Source: Legionella donaldsonii
Lineage (GTDB): Bacteria > Pseudomonadota > Gammaproteobacteria > Legionellales > Legionellaceae
Direction of reading: 5' to 3'
Length of the DNA: 64,000 nucleotides
Assembly: GCF_900452385.1 (NCBI RefSeq)
Contig: NZ_UGOA01000001.1
Span: 1,373,501 to 1,437,500, forward strand
Part shown: one piece after another, positions 9,099-20,222 of the stretch
Position numbering within the stretch: position 1 is the stretch's first letter
Layout of the letters: every line of letters starts with the position of its first letter
Notes under the pieces: generated by a model
Databases searched by the model: none
Seen by the model: only the letters and a program-made list of their open reading frames with translations
Told to the model about the DNA's origin: nothing
Translations under genes and position numbers: made by a program

Positions 9099-10529
9099 TT
9101 AGTCTTCGGAGAGAAACTTAACTTCCTCCATCATGGCACTAATACGAGCCTGCAGGTAACGGTCATTTTTAGCAAGTATTTTTGCCTGTTTTAGCTGCCG
9201 CATAGCATCACGTCTGCGGCCTTGTAAAAGCTGGCATTGCGCTTGAGTAAAATAAGCATAACTTTTTTGCCTGGATGCAGCTTGTGCTTGCGCAAGCTCT
9301 TCGCAAAGGGGTAAATCTCTTTTGAATAGTCTTGAGCCTTTTAGTAATACAGAGGCTGCTTGCCCAGCTTTCCCTGCTGCTAGTAATCCCTGGGCATGAG
9401 CCATGATTGCCGCGTAATTTTCAGGGTAATTGGCTTGTAGATCACTTAGTCGTTTTAACGCAATTTCAAATTGCTTGCTCCCGGTTTCGGCCTGTGCCAT
9501 GGCAATTTGATAAAAAAGATTATCGTGATCCTGAGCGAGTAGGGATGTTAAACGTGCCTGTGCCTGTTGGAACTGATTTGTATTGAGTAGCGCTAATGCA
9601 TAACCATATTGACAGGCTGGGCCACTGGTTCGTTTTTGGCATTGAATTTGATAATAATCAAGCAATTGCTTGTTATTGTTGGTGACTGAAACGCGAATCA
9701 ATTCTTTAAACAAACGATAATTCAGACTATCAGTATACTGTTTTTTCCCCAAATTCTGGCTACGGTTTTCTGCCTCCGCAATACGCTCCTCATCCAGGGG
9801 GTGGGTTCTTAAGATGGCAGGAATATTGGCTGTGTAGTAATAACGAGAGTTTTGTTGCATTTTTTTGAAAAAACCAGCCATACCGCGAGGATCTAAACCT
9901 GATTTAATAAGCATACCAATGCCGATTCGATCCGCCTCTTTTTCATTGGCACGGGTAAAGTTAATATTATCTTGAGCAAAACCAGTCATGGAGGCCATCA
10001 ATGCGCCGCTACCTAGTGTAGGGTTAACGACGCCCAAGGCAGCGGATGCTAACAACGAGGCAAGGAGCGGGATACGCATCTGTTTCTCATGCTCAATCCT
10101 CTGGTAAAGATGATGAAGACGAACGTGGGCAATTTCATGAGCCATAACAGCGGCTAATTCACTTTCATTATCCGTGGCAAGAATTAATTGCGTATTAATA
10201 CCAATATAACCGCCTGGACCGGCAAATGCGTTGATCTCATTTGATTTAACAATAAAAAAATAAGGCGTAGGCATATGGGCTAGGCGTGCCAGTTTTTTAC
10301 CTAAATGATTAATATACTGATTTGCTAAGGCATCGCGCTCGATACTGTCTGACTGGTTAATAATCTGAATAAATTCTTTTTCTAACTCTTCAAGCTCACG
10401 AGTCGAATAAGGGGAAAAAGCAAGCGCTGTAGTTGGTAATAGCTGAATAAAAACGAGGAAAAAACACAAGCAGCCGCGCATGAAACTTGAAGAAAATCCC
10501 TGTCGTTTAAAAAGTCGCAATAAGATCAT
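9099..10529 (-). CDS. bepA: M48-family metalloprotease, BepA/YfgC-like
   Basis: The protein has a signal peptide (residues 17-37, ending ALA) and an M48 peptidase domain with the zinc motif HEIAH (131-135) and the third ligand Glu198 in NEKEADRIG. The C-terminal half (about 265-476) consists of TPR-type helical pairs. This is the architecture of BepA, a periplasmic protease and chaperone that degrades misassembled outer-membrane proteins and helps LptD and BAM. The 476-residue length agrees with E. coli BepA (about 487). The stop codon is five bases beyond the dispersed repeat. Orthology to bepA rather than another M48-TPR protein such as LoiP-like ones is likely from the TPR tail. Confidence 0.87.
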   Translation of the reverse strand: MILLRLFKRQGFSSSFMRGCLCFFLVFIQLLPTTALAFSPYSTRELEELEKEFIQIINQSDSIERDALANQYINHLGKKLARLAHMPTPYFFIVKSNEINAFAGPGGYIGINTQLILATDNESELAAVMAHEIAHVRLHHLYQRIEHEKQMRIPLLASLLASAALGVVNPTLGSGALMASMTGFAQDNINFTRANEKEADRIGIGMLIKSGLDPRGMAGFFKKMQQNSRYYYTANIPAILRTHPLDEERIAEAENRSQNLGKKQYTDSLNYRLFKELIRVSVTNNNKQLLDYYQIQCQKRTSGPACQYGYALALLNTNQFQQAQARLTSLLAQDHDNLFYQIAMAQAETGSKQFEIALKRLSDLQANYPENYAAIMAHAQGLLAAGKAGQAASVLLKGSRLFKRDLPLCEELAQAQAASRQKSYAYFTQAQCQLLQGRRRDAMRQLKQAKILAKNDRYLQARISAMMEEVKFLSED

Positions 10530-10722
10530 AGACTTGCTCTTCGATTAAACAAGCTCATTACTTGAGCAATTATTAACGGCTCACCAAGTGGCGACCAAAT
10601 GCCTTTCAGCGTTGATTGGTTACAATCTGGCATCCAAGGTCTATGACAATAGTAACATGGACTTATCATACCATAGACAACAGGAGCGATAAAAAATAAT
10701 CGCCCTTTTTAAATGGATGCTT

Positions 10723-11751
10723 TTAGGCAAAACGGAATTGTGCCTGATTTTCTTTGATTTGCTTTTTGGATAGTTCATTCTTGTTGCTGAAAAGTCCTAA
10801 TCCCTTGAGATATTCTGTTTTTATACCAGCACCAAAAACAAATTCATCATCGGTTGCAAAGGCAATAGGCTGTTCTACATCAGAATAAACCCCTGTCACT
10901 GGATGGGGCGATTTTTCTTTATGCCAGTTAAGTTTGCTATGACAGGTAGGACAAACTTCAATAGGAATATTTAATGCTCGAATTCGATTTTTCTGCTCAA
11001 GAGTTAAAAAAATACAATGCCCTAGTCTCACTTTGCCAAAAAGCGGATTTGCTTGTTGTGGGGCATTGGTTTTTACCCAAGCCTCCAGAGCGGTTAAAAT
11101 GGTATCTGTATCTTCGCGTTCAACAGCCGTATCGGCCTCTCCCATATGAATTGCCAACCCAACCTTGGAGTTCAGTGCCAACTCGATTAACTGCTCCAGA
11201 TCCTTACCTCGTAAGGTTCGTGGTGCAATCGGATTACCAGAGATATCAATGCCTTTAAGCACGCCTTCAGGGCTTTGAACGACTCGCTTAATAAAATGTT
11301 GTGCTTCTGAAAAACTATGGATAGTTCTATCCAGGCTCAATAAACCAAACGCTTTTTTAGACGTGGATTGAGCTGCAGCCAACAAGCCTTGTTCAAATGC
11401 ATTGATATAATCATCCTTGGATTTATCGGTCATTTCTTTTGGGGTTGTTCTTATCTCCATATATTTAGCCGCAGAACTGCGGATAACATCCACGGTACCC
11501 AAACTGATATCTTCGGGAGTTTGTATAATTGCTTGAATTAAACCAAATATTTCCCAGATAGAATGGATATCTTCTTTGGCATAACCTTCTTCAGGTTGCT
11601 TTTGGGTTTTGCTTAGATAGGCTTCCCGCAAGGCTACAAGACTCGTATATTTGTCTAAACAACCGTTTTTTTTGGCAACCTCATAGAGATAGGGAAGACT
11701 AAAACTGCCATTGAGATGGCAATGCAGATCACTGGTATTTTGTTCAAACAT
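10723..11751 (-). CDS. adenosine deaminase-like metal-dependent hydrolase
   Basis: A 342-residue protein with the adenosine/AMP deaminase TIM-barrel metal site: His10 and His12 (LHCHLNGS), His202 and the catalytic Glu205 (HMGE), His245 (LGHC), and Asp301-Asp302 (ATDDEF). The EIRTTP block (99-104) resembles the ADAL branch, which in eukaryotes deaminates N6-methyl-AMP, more than classical Add. It should act in the cytosol on a purine nucleoside or nucleotide, releasing ammonia. The residue after DD is Glu where ADA usually has Pro, so the substrate may differ. It is monocistronic, and its upstream region is the divergent promoter region with ribD. Confidence 0.85.
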   Translation of the reverse strand: MFEQNTSDLHCHLNGSFSLPYLYEVAKKNGCLDKYTSLVALREAYLSKTQKQPEEGYAKEDIHSIWEIFGLIQAIIQTPEDISLGTVDVIRSSAAKYMEIRTTPKEMTDKSKDDYINAFEQGLLAAAQSTSKKAFGLLSLDRTIHSFSEAQHFIKRVVQSPEGVLKGIDISGNPIAPRTLRGKDLEQLIELALNSKVGLAIHMGEADTAVEREDTDTILTALEAWVKTNAPQQANPLFGKVRLGHCIFLTLEQKNRIRALNIPIEVCPTCHSKLNWHKEKSPHPVTGVYSDVEQPIAFATDDEFVFGAGIKTEYLKGLGLFSNKNELSKKQIKENQAQFRFA

Positions 11752-11919
11752 AATGATTTTTTGAGAAAATAAAAAAATTAGCGGAAAAATATTTTTTTAT
11801 ATATACAATATTCCCTCTAACTTTACTACCTTATTTTACATGACACTACATCAACCTCAGACTACTCAAAAATTGAATAATTTGTTATCATCTTCGCATT
11901 TTTATGTAGTGATTTAACT

Positions 11920-12996
11920 ATGCACAAATACTTTATGCTGGCCGCCCTCGAACAAGCCTGGTTCGGACGGGGTAATTGTGCGCCAAATCCCAGCGTTGGG
12001 GCTGTTGCAGTCCACAAAGGCGAAATCATTGCTCGTGCTTGGCATCAAGGGGCTGGGACTGCCCATGCCGAGCAACTTCTTGTAGCGAAAATTCCAGCAG
12101 GTTTACAGGATGTCAGTCTCTATGTCACTCTGGAGCCTTGCAATCATTGGGGAAAAACGCCGCCTTGTGCGATGGCTATTCTTGGTCATGGTATTTCACA
12201 GGTGATTTACGGTTTTTCTGACCCCAATCCTATTGTGCGGGCAAATAATACCCCTGAAATATTACGCAAAAATGGAATTGAAGCCTTACATTATCCTCTA
12301 CAGGAAATTGATGCGTTCTATCAAAGCTATCATTATTGGACAAAGACTAAACGCCCCTGGGTTACGGCCAAGATAGCGCAGACTTTGGATGGCAAAATTG
12401 CCGGCGTGAATGGACAACGGTGTCAATTATCGAATGCAGACTGCGCTGAATTTACCCACCAGCATCGCTTATATACCGATGTGATTTTAACTACAGCGAA
12501 AACAATTGTTCAGGATGATCCCTTACTCAATGTTCGTTTAAAAGATAGAGAGAAAGGTAAACGCCTGGCAATTCTAGATAGCCGCTTGTCTTTAAATAAA
12601 AATGCCAGGATTTTTAGCAGCGCTGAACATTGTCATATTTTTCATGATGAAAATTATGCAGTAACTAACCCTTTCTCTAATTGCAGTTATTACGGTATTC
12701 CTGCTAGAGAAGGATTACTTGATTTGGAATTTGTCCTCAAACAGTTGGGCGAGTTGGGATACCATGATGTTTGGGTTGAAGCAGGGGGCGCATTATTTTC
12801 TGCCCTGCATCGTGAGAAATTGGTGCAGCGAACTTACCTTTATCTCGTTCCTGAGATACTCGGAGAAAATACAACACCTGCCTTTCAGGGAGAGGTGTTT
12901 TTTACTACTAAGCGAGCTGTATCGTGGCAGGTGAAGTCTGACAATGTGATAGCATGCCTTGATTGGCACGAGGAGGATCCATGTTTACAGGCTTGA
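11920..12996 (+). CDS. ribD: bifunctional riboflavin biosynthesis deaminase/reductase RibD
   Basis: RibD deaminates 2,5-diamino-6-ribosylamino-pyrimidinone phosphate and reduces the ribosyl side chain. The N-terminal deaminase domain shows NPSVGAV, the zinc motif HAE (49-51) and the pair Cys74/Cys83 in PCNHWGKTPPC (the usual motif has Ser-His-x-Gly-Arg, so Asn and Lys are small deviations). The C-terminal half is the RibD-type reductase with AQTLDGKIA and VEAGG. At 358 residues it has the normal length. It is the first gene of the rib operon and its 3' end overlaps ribE by 16 bases. I saw no FMN riboswitch upstream. Confidence 0.95.
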   Translation: MHKYFMLAALEQAWFGRGNCAPNPSVGAVAVHKGEIIARAWHQGAGTAHAEQLLVAKIPAGLQDVSLYVTLEPCNHWGKTPPCAMAILGHGISQVIYGFSDPNPIVRANNTPEILRKNGIEALHYPLQEIDAFYQSYHYWTKTKRPWVTAKIAQTLDGKIAGVNGQRCQLSNADCAEFTHQHRLYTDVILTTAKTIVQDDPLLNVRLKDREKGKRLAILDSRLSLNKNARIFSSAEHCHIFHDENYAVTNPFSNCSYYGIPAREGLLDLEFVLKQLGELGYHDVWVEAGGALFSALHREKLVQRTYLYLVPEILGENTTPAFQGEVFFTTKRAVSWQVKSDNVIACLDWHEEDPCLQA

Positions 12997-13595
12997 TAGA
13001 GCAGCAAGGCGAGGTGTTGGCTAATATTAGCGACAAAGTTGCCAATCGTCTGTTAATTAAATCCCCCTTTGCTGATTTACAAACAGGAGAAAGTATTGCT
13101 GTGAATGGGGTATGTCTAACTTTGCTCCCCGAGCATGAGCAGTCTTTGGCTTTTGATGTTTCACCAGAGACGTTGCGTCTCACCACACTGGGGCAATTGC
13201 GTGCCGGTATGTCGGTGAATCTTGAACGAGCTATGCTGGCTTCCGCTCGTTTTGGGGGACATTACGTGAGCGGGCATGTCGATACGACAGCTCGCCTCAA
13301 GGCTATTAATCCAATCGGTGACTATCTAGAACTGGTTGTTGGTGATTTTGCAACATGTGCTAGCATGTACCTCTTGCCCAAAGGAAGTATTACTTTGGAG
13401 GGAGTAAGTTTAACCATCAATGCAGTGAACGAAGACAATATTAAGTTGATGTTAGTCCCCCATACTTTGGTAAAGACCACATTGGGCCAATTAGAAATTG
13501 GTCAACGTTTAAATGTGGAATTTGATTATTTGACTCGGATCGTGGCACATCAGCTCAAGATCGCAGGACAATTGAAAAATGAGGTTGAAGCATGA
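12981..13595 (+). CDS. ribE: riboflavin synthase alpha chain
   Basis: A 204-residue riboflavin synthase that dismutates two 6,7-dimethyl-8-ribityllumazine molecules to riboflavin. It starts with the family hallmark MFTGLIEQQG and contains two lumazine-binding repeats (about 1-95 and 96-200), the first with AVNGVCLTL and the second with LEGVSLTIN, plus the link GGHYVSGHVD. The start at 12981 rather than an in-frame ATG at 12963 is set by AGGAGG seven bases upstream. It overlaps ribD by 16 bases and ribBA by the ATGA tetranucleotide, so translation is likely coupled. The name ribC is used in some organisms. Confidence 0.95.
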   Translation: MFTGLIEQQGEVLANISDKVANRLLIKSPFADLQTGESIAVNGVCLTLLPEHEQSLAFDVSPETLRLTTLGQLRAGMSVNLERAMLASARFGGHYVSGHVDTTARLKAINPIGDYLELVVGDFATCASMYLLPKGSITLEGVSLTINAVNEDNIKLMLVPHTLVKTTLGQLEIGQRLNVEFDYLTRIVAHQLKIAGQLKNEVEA

Positions 13596-14800
13596 CAACT
13601 CCCTTTGCAACCATTGAGCAGGCAATTTCGACATTAAAAGCTGGTCGTATGATTATGTTACTGGATGATGAATTGCGTGAGAATGAAGGGGATTTAGTGA
13701 TCGCCGCGCAACATATTACCCCGGAAGCAATCAATTTTATGGCTCGCTTTGGTCGGGGCCTTATCTGTTTACCAATGGCGGGTGAATTGATTGATAAATT
13801 GCAGTTGCCTATGATGGCACAGAAGAATCGTTCTCCCTATGGTACAGCATTTACTGTTTCGATAGAGGCAGCCAGTGGTGTATCGACTGGGATTTCGGCT
13901 TACGATCGTGCCCATACAATTCAAGTGGCGATTGATTCTGCCAGTGGACCTGAGTCAGTTATTTCTCCTGGGCATGTGTTTCCTTTGCGGGCAAGAGCAG
14001 GTGGGGTTTTAGAACGGGCAGGCCAAACAGAGGGCAGTGTCGACTTAAGCATCCTTGCAGGGCTGAAACCTGCAGCGGTCATCTGTGAAATTATTAATGA
14101 TGATGGAACAATGAGCCGGCGTGATGAATTAGCGTCTTTTTCTCGCAAACATGATATTCCGATGGTTACTATCAAGGATTTGATAGAGTATCGTATTGGC
14201 CATGAAATGTTGGTTGAAGAGGCCGCGACGACACGGATCCCTTTGCAGAATTATGGTGATTTTTCCATGACTGTGTTTCACAATAAGCTGGATTCAGCAG
14301 AGCATTTTGCCCTTATTAAAGCGCCCAAAGTAACTAATAAAATACCGTTGGTGCGTATTCATTCTGAATGCATTACTGGTGATGTATTCGGCTCTTGCCG
14401 TTGCGATTGTGGTGCACAATTACAGCAGGCTATCAGTCAGATCGCTGACGAAGGAGGCATTCTCCTTTATTTGCGCCAAGAGGGTCGAGGGATCGGTTTG
14501 GCTAACAAACTCAAGGCTTATGCTCTGCAAGAGCAAGGGTTTGATACGGTAGATGCCAATTTGCAATTGGGATTGCCAGCTGATAATCGCAATTATGCCG
14601 TTGCGTTTCAAATTCTAAAATATTTAGGTGTGGATACATTACGTTTATTAACGAATAACCCGCATAAGGTCGAAGCCATTGAAAAATATGGTTTGAAAGT
14701 AAGTGAGCGAGTTCCTTTATTGATTCGGCCAACTCAGGAAAATCGCGATTACCTAAAAACCAAGCAAGAAAAACTTGGTCATTTATTGACAGTTGAATAG
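13592..14800 (+). CDS. ribBA: bifunctional DHBP synthase / GTP cyclohydrolase II RibBA
   Basis: The N-terminal half (1-205) is 3,4-dihydroxy-2-butanone-4-phosphate synthase: DDELRENEGD (25-34), FGRGLICLP, GISAYDRAHT and SPGHVFPLRA. The C-terminal half is GTP cyclohydrolase II with the zinc site SECITGDVFGSCRCDCG and RQEGRGIGLANK. Together they provide both branches that feed lumazine synthase. One oddity: in the DHBP synthase block RAGQTEGSVDL (142-152) the residue usually a metal-binding His (GHTEA) is Gln145. This could weaken that half or mark a variant subgroup. The gene overlaps ribE by four bases and is followed 8 bases later by ribH. Confidence 0.93.
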   Translation: MTTPFATIEQAISTLKAGRMIMLLDDELRENEGDLVIAAQHITPEAINFMARFGRGLICLPMAGELIDKLQLPMMAQKNRSPYGTAFTVSIEAASGVSTGISAYDRAHTIQVAIDSASGPESVISPGHVFPLRARAGGVLERAGQTEGSVDLSILAGLKPAAVICEIINDDGTMSRRDELASFSRKHDIPMVTIKDLIEYRIGHEMLVEEAATTRIPLQNYGDFSMTVFHNKLDSAEHFALIKAPKVTNKIPLVRIHSECITGDVFGSCRCDCGAQLQQAISQIADEGGILLYLRQEGRGIGLANKLKAYALQEQGFDTVDANLQLGLPADNRNYAVAFQILKYLGVDTLRLLTNNPHKVEAIEKYGLKVSERVPLLIRPTQENRDYLKTKQEKLGHLLTVE

Positions 14801-14808
14801 GGATGCTT

Positions 14809-15291
14809 ATGAAACACATTACTGCTGAAACCTCTGGCTCGATAAAATCTTTTCCCATCGCACTGGTTGTGAGCTCCTTTAACCGCGAGGTGACAGAAGA
14901 ATTGAAACGCGGTGCTTTGCAAAGATTAAATGAATGTGGCTTTGAAGCGAAAGACATTATTGTGGTGGAAGTACCTGGCGCAGTGGAGATTCCTATTGTT
15001 GTTAAACGCTTGGCAATGCAAAAACAAGTGGATGTGATCATTGCCCAAGGCGCTGTTATCCGCGGTGAAACCAGCCATTATGATTATGTTTGCGAGCAAG
15101 TCAGCAATGGCTGCCAGCGTCTGGCTTTGGATTACAATGTCCCTGTCATTTTTGGTGTTTTGACTACAGACAATGATGAGCAAGCCTGGGATCGTCTTGG
15201 CGGTAAACATGGCCATAAAGGGGTAGAGGCAGTCGATTGTGCGATTGCGATGTATAAGATCTTACATCAGCTAGATACTTTGACTAAGTAG
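14809..15291 (+). CDS. ribH: 6,7-dimethyl-8-ribityllumazine synthase
   Basis: A 160-residue lumazine synthase that joins the pyrimidine from RibD with dihydroxybutanone phosphate from RibBA. It shows SSFNREV near the N-terminus, EVPGAVEIPIV, the phosphate-binding block GAVIRGETSHYDYV and GVLTTDNDEQAWDR with the usual C-terminal helix. I place the start at the second ATG (14809): AGGG lies six bases ahead of it, whereas it abuts the first ATG at 14803. It is the last gene of the rib operon; the following 500 bases are repeats. Confidence 0.95.
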   Translation: MKHITAETSGSIKSFPIALVVSSFNREVTEELKRGALQRLNECGFEAKDIIVVEVPGAVEIPIVVKRLAMQKQVDVIIAQGAVIRGETSHYDYVCEQVSNGCQRLALDYNVPVIFGVLTTDNDEQAWDRLGGKHGHKGVEAVDCAIAMYKILHQLDTLTK

Positions 15292-15300
15292 GACTGTTTA

Positions 15301-15453
15301 TATTTCTACTATCATGGCGCTTATGGATTGATTTCTGTGCTTTGCTGCTAACTTGAATCCTGGGTTTCGGCTGCGCCTGCACCCAGGCTACGGTGGGCTA
15401 TTGACACTTGGATACAAGAGTACCTTAGGATTTTAAACTGCTAGTGAAATGTA
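15301..15453. repeat. tandem intergenic repeat, copy 1 (without nested REP)
   Basis: A 153-base unit directly after ribH that begins TATTTCTACTATCATGGCGC and ends near GCTAGTGAAATGTA. It includes a REP-like palindrome at 15359-15391 (CCTGGGT ... ACCCAGG around a GC-rich loop). Copy 2 starts 167 bases later and is nearly identical except for a 30-base insertion. Confidence 0.85.
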
Positions 15454-15467
15454 AAAAGTCCTTAATT

Positions 15468-15650
15468 TATTTCTACTATCTTGGCGCTTATGGATTGATT
15501 TCTGTGCTTTGCTGCTAACTTGGATCCTGGGTTTCGGCTGCGCCTGCACCCAGGCTACGGTGGGCTATTGACACTTGAATACAAGAGCACCTTAGCCTGG
15601 ATGAAAGCCGAAGGCTGTAATCCGGGATTTTAAACTGCTAGCGAAATGTA
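15468..15650. repeat. tandem intergenic repeat, copy 2 (with nested REP)
   Basis: The second copy repeats copy 1 with only a few substitutions and carries the same internal palindrome at 15526-15558. It is 183 bases long because of 30 extra bases at 15595-15624. The pair fills the ribH-pyrG gap of 525 bases, in which I found no gene. Confidence 0.85.
15595..15624. repeat. REP-like element inserted in repeat copy 2
   Basis: The 30 bases start GCCTGGATGAAAGCCGAAGG and form, with the next bases, a hairpin of CCTGGAT ... ATCCGGG. Copy 1 has CCTTA joined directly to GGATTTT at this place, so the element is precisely present in one copy and absent in the other. Confidence 0.7.
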
Positions 15651-15747
15651 ATAAGGATAAAGTATTAAGATTTTCCTTATCAAAATAAGGGATTTTATTT
15701 TGATGAGGAAATCTGTGTTATTTCTGTTCTTCTTTTGTTAAAATTGA

Positions 15748-18272
<2,525 letters not shown>

Positions 18273-18285
18273 ACTGCAACATACC

Positions 18286-18323
18286 GCCCGGCTTATCAGA
18301 CTGCAAAGTCTTGGAAGCTGGGC
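18286..18323. terminator. nested hairpin between convergent kdsA and endonuclease genes
   Basis: GCCCGGCTT (18286-18294) pairs with AAGCTGGGC (18315-18323, one G-T pair). Inside, AGACT pairs with AGTCT around a GCAA (GNRA) loop. No T-run follows on either strand, so it is an atypical terminator or another RNA structure. It lies exactly between two convergent stop codons. Confidence 0.5.
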
Positions 18324-18331
18324 ATTAGGAT

Positions 18332-19081
18332 CTATGCTGTTACTCTCGTCCAGACTTGAATATAGGGATTTGAATACCCTTCAATGGTAGCCACCTTCGA
18401 TGCCCATTGTTTTTCCCAGGCATCGGGAGGAAAGCGCTTATCCCATATTTCAAATAATTGTTTTTGCGCAGCACTGAGTTTGATGTTGTATTTATCAGAC
18501 ATGAATAAATTAGCACGCGCTACGACTCCTTTAATGTGATCATCGGGCTCTACTTGACGTAATTTTCTATCAATTTTAAAAGAGCAGCCTAAAAAATCGG
18601 CATTGCCTGCCAGTTCAGCGTAGCGATAATTAGAACGCGCCTGATTGACAACTCCTTCAGCTGGCCATAAGTTATAAAGTTCGGCTTCGGCTTGCTTAAA
18701 ATCAGGATCTATCTTTTCGCAACATCGTCGTCCTTTATAAGGCTTACCATCTTTGCTGCAGAGGGCTTCTCGCCAACATTTGAATTGCTTGCCAAAATTT
18801 TCAGCTGGCATCATGTGCTCCCATTCAACACGAGCAGCACGTTTATGGGTCTGTGCTGCCTTCATATGACAACTTGCCAGATCAATTTGATGTTGCTGAT
18901 TGTAAGTGCAGCCACAATAGAGTGTTTCACGGTGAGAATCAAAAATCGCTGTAGCTTGACGCTTGGCTTGCTGAAAGTCATGCGGGGGTTTTGCAACAGC
19001 GGGTAGACTTAATAAAAATAAGAAAATAGCTGTATTAATAATAAGTTGAGTATTTTTTTTAAAATAAAATGAAGAATTCAA
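18332..19081 (-). CDS. endA: secreted endonuclease I (EndA/Dns/Vvn family)
   Basis: A signal peptide (residues 10-30, ending AVA) leads a 219-residue nuclease of the endonuclease I family, a beta-beta-alpha-metal enzyme that cuts DNA, and often RNA, in the periplasm or medium. It shows the catalytic block RVEWEHMMPAENFG with His89, the Mg ligand Asn in LYNLWPAEG (136-143) and RSNYRY (149-154). Cysteines are abundant (CGC, CRR/RCC region and others), in line with the disulfides of Vvn and Dns. The length matches family members. It is convergent with kdsA and monocistronic. Confidence 0.92.
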   Translation of the reverse strand: MNSSFYFKKNTQLIINTAIFLFLLSLPAVAKPPHDFQQAKRQATAIFDSHRETLYCGCTYNQQHQIDLASCHMKAAQTHKRAARVEWEHMMPAENFGKQFKCWREALCSKDGKPYKGRRCCEKIDPDFKQAEAELYNLWPAEGVVNQARSNYRYAELAGNADFLGCSFKIDRKLRQVEPDDHIKGVVARANLFMSDKYNIKLSAAQKQLFEIWDKRFPPDAWEKQWASKVATIEGYSNPYIQVWTRVTA

Positions 19082-19382
19082 GTTTTAAACTCCTGATTAA
19101 ATAAGTTGATTCAGCAGATTGTGAGAACGCTTTTGAGGGCTAATTACGCAAGTACTGACAGGTTTCTTTCAAAACATAGCGATCTTATCAGGAGTTGATT
19201 GTATCAAAAAATAACACAGATAAATTTTTTTAATCATTCAAAAAAAATGAGGATGAATATTGGTTGAATCGTGATCCCCGGGTTCGTATTCGGGTCTATG
19301 ATTTACATTTTCGGTGGAAATCTTTACAGTGTAAATAATACCTAACCGTATTGATTTCAATATCATTTTAAAAGGAATTATG

Positions 19383-20183
19383 ATGAGTACTGTCCTAATC
19401 TCTGGGTTTGCCCGTTCATTTATATCCGGTGAACCTATCGCAGATGCAACGATTACTGTTGTTGAAAATGAAGCGATAACATTTAAGACGGATGTGAATG
19501 GACGATTCGGGCCCTTTGAATGGCCTGTTGGGGAGGCCATTACTTTGCGTTTTGAGAAGCCAGGGTCTTTCTGGTCTGGCTATAGGACAACACAAACAGC
19601 AACGTTGATACCCCCGCCAGAGGGGATAAATGATGAAAATTATTTAAAGAACATTTCATTTCAGGTCCCTTCAAACCTGGCTTATACCTTCCTTTCTTTC
19701 GCCATGGGAGTGACTGAAGATCCACAAGCTTGTCAGATTGCTGCAACCATTACACCTCCAAACACAACGCTGGATGATATTCCACAAGGTGTTGAAGGCG
19801 TTAAGGCCACTTTATCACCGGATGTCAATAGAAAGCCTTTTTATTTTGGTATATTCCCTGTTATCCATAAAACCAACCCCTTTATTAGAACACTTGAAGC
19901 GACTTCACTGGATGGCGGCGTTGCTTTTCTCAATGTCCCACCCGGTGATTACACCTTGGAAGTAACAAAAGACAATATTCCATTTTCTAAGGTTACCATT
20001 AAAGCGCGAAAAGGCGTTGTTGTGAACGCAAGCCCGCCCAATGGCCCAACGATGCTGCAAGAGCTGCAAGCACAGAGAGCGGAGCAAAAACCAAATCATT
20101 TCAGTTTCTTCAAACCTGCGCTAGTACTCGGGGTAGCGGCCGTAGGTGCTTGTATTGCTGGGGCTGCTATTCTCAGAAAGTAA
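19383..20183 (+). CDS. hypothetical protein with carboxypeptidase-regulatory-like domains and C-terminal anchor
   Basis: A 266-residue protein with two beta-sandwich stretches that resemble CarboxypepD_reg/Ig-like domains: residues 5-60 (ADATITVVEN ... FKTDVNGRFGPFEWPVG) and about 165-210 (GGVAFLNVPPGDYTLEVTK). The end is a single hydrophobic segment followed by two basic residues (VLGVAAVGACIAGAAILRK), so it is tail-anchored; there is no signal peptide. AGGA with six-base spacing favours the second ATG (19383) over 19380. It is convergent with the glycosyltransferase gene. The function is unknown; a tail anchor without signal peptide would also fit a protein delivered to a host membrane, but this is speculation. 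Confidence 0.7.
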   Translation: MSTVLISGFARSFISGEPIADATITVVENEAITFKTDVNGRFGPFEWPVGEAITLRFEKPGSFWSGYRTTQTATLIPPPEGINDENYLKNISFQVPSNLAYTFLSFAMGVTEDPQACQIAATITPPNTTLDDIPQGVEGVKATLSPDVNRKPFYFGIFPVIHKTNPFIRTLEATSLDGGVAFLNVPPGDYTLEVTKDNIPFSKVTIKARKGVVVNASPPNGPTMLQELQAQRAEQKPNHFSFFKPALVLGVAAVGACIAGAAILRK

Positions 20184-20222
20184 TGAGAAAATGCGGTATC
20201 AATCCTAATTAGAGTCAACCAG

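Noticed and set aside
10680-10715. Intrinsic terminator with GCGAT/ATCGC stem
   Set aside because: Its T-run faces the plus strand, where no gene ends; in the direction of the deaminase gene the T-run lies in the loop.
11752-11919. FMN riboswitch before ribD
   Set aside because: No RFN-type conserved helices or loops could be recognised; the stretch is AT-rich and short.
12963-12980. Longer RibE starting at 12963
   Set aside because: AGGAGG lies seven bases before the ATG at 12981, and MFTGLIE is the normal family start.
15292-15650. CRISPR array, considered because of repeated blocks
   Set aside because: There are only two long copies without short regular spacers, and no cas gene is present in the window.
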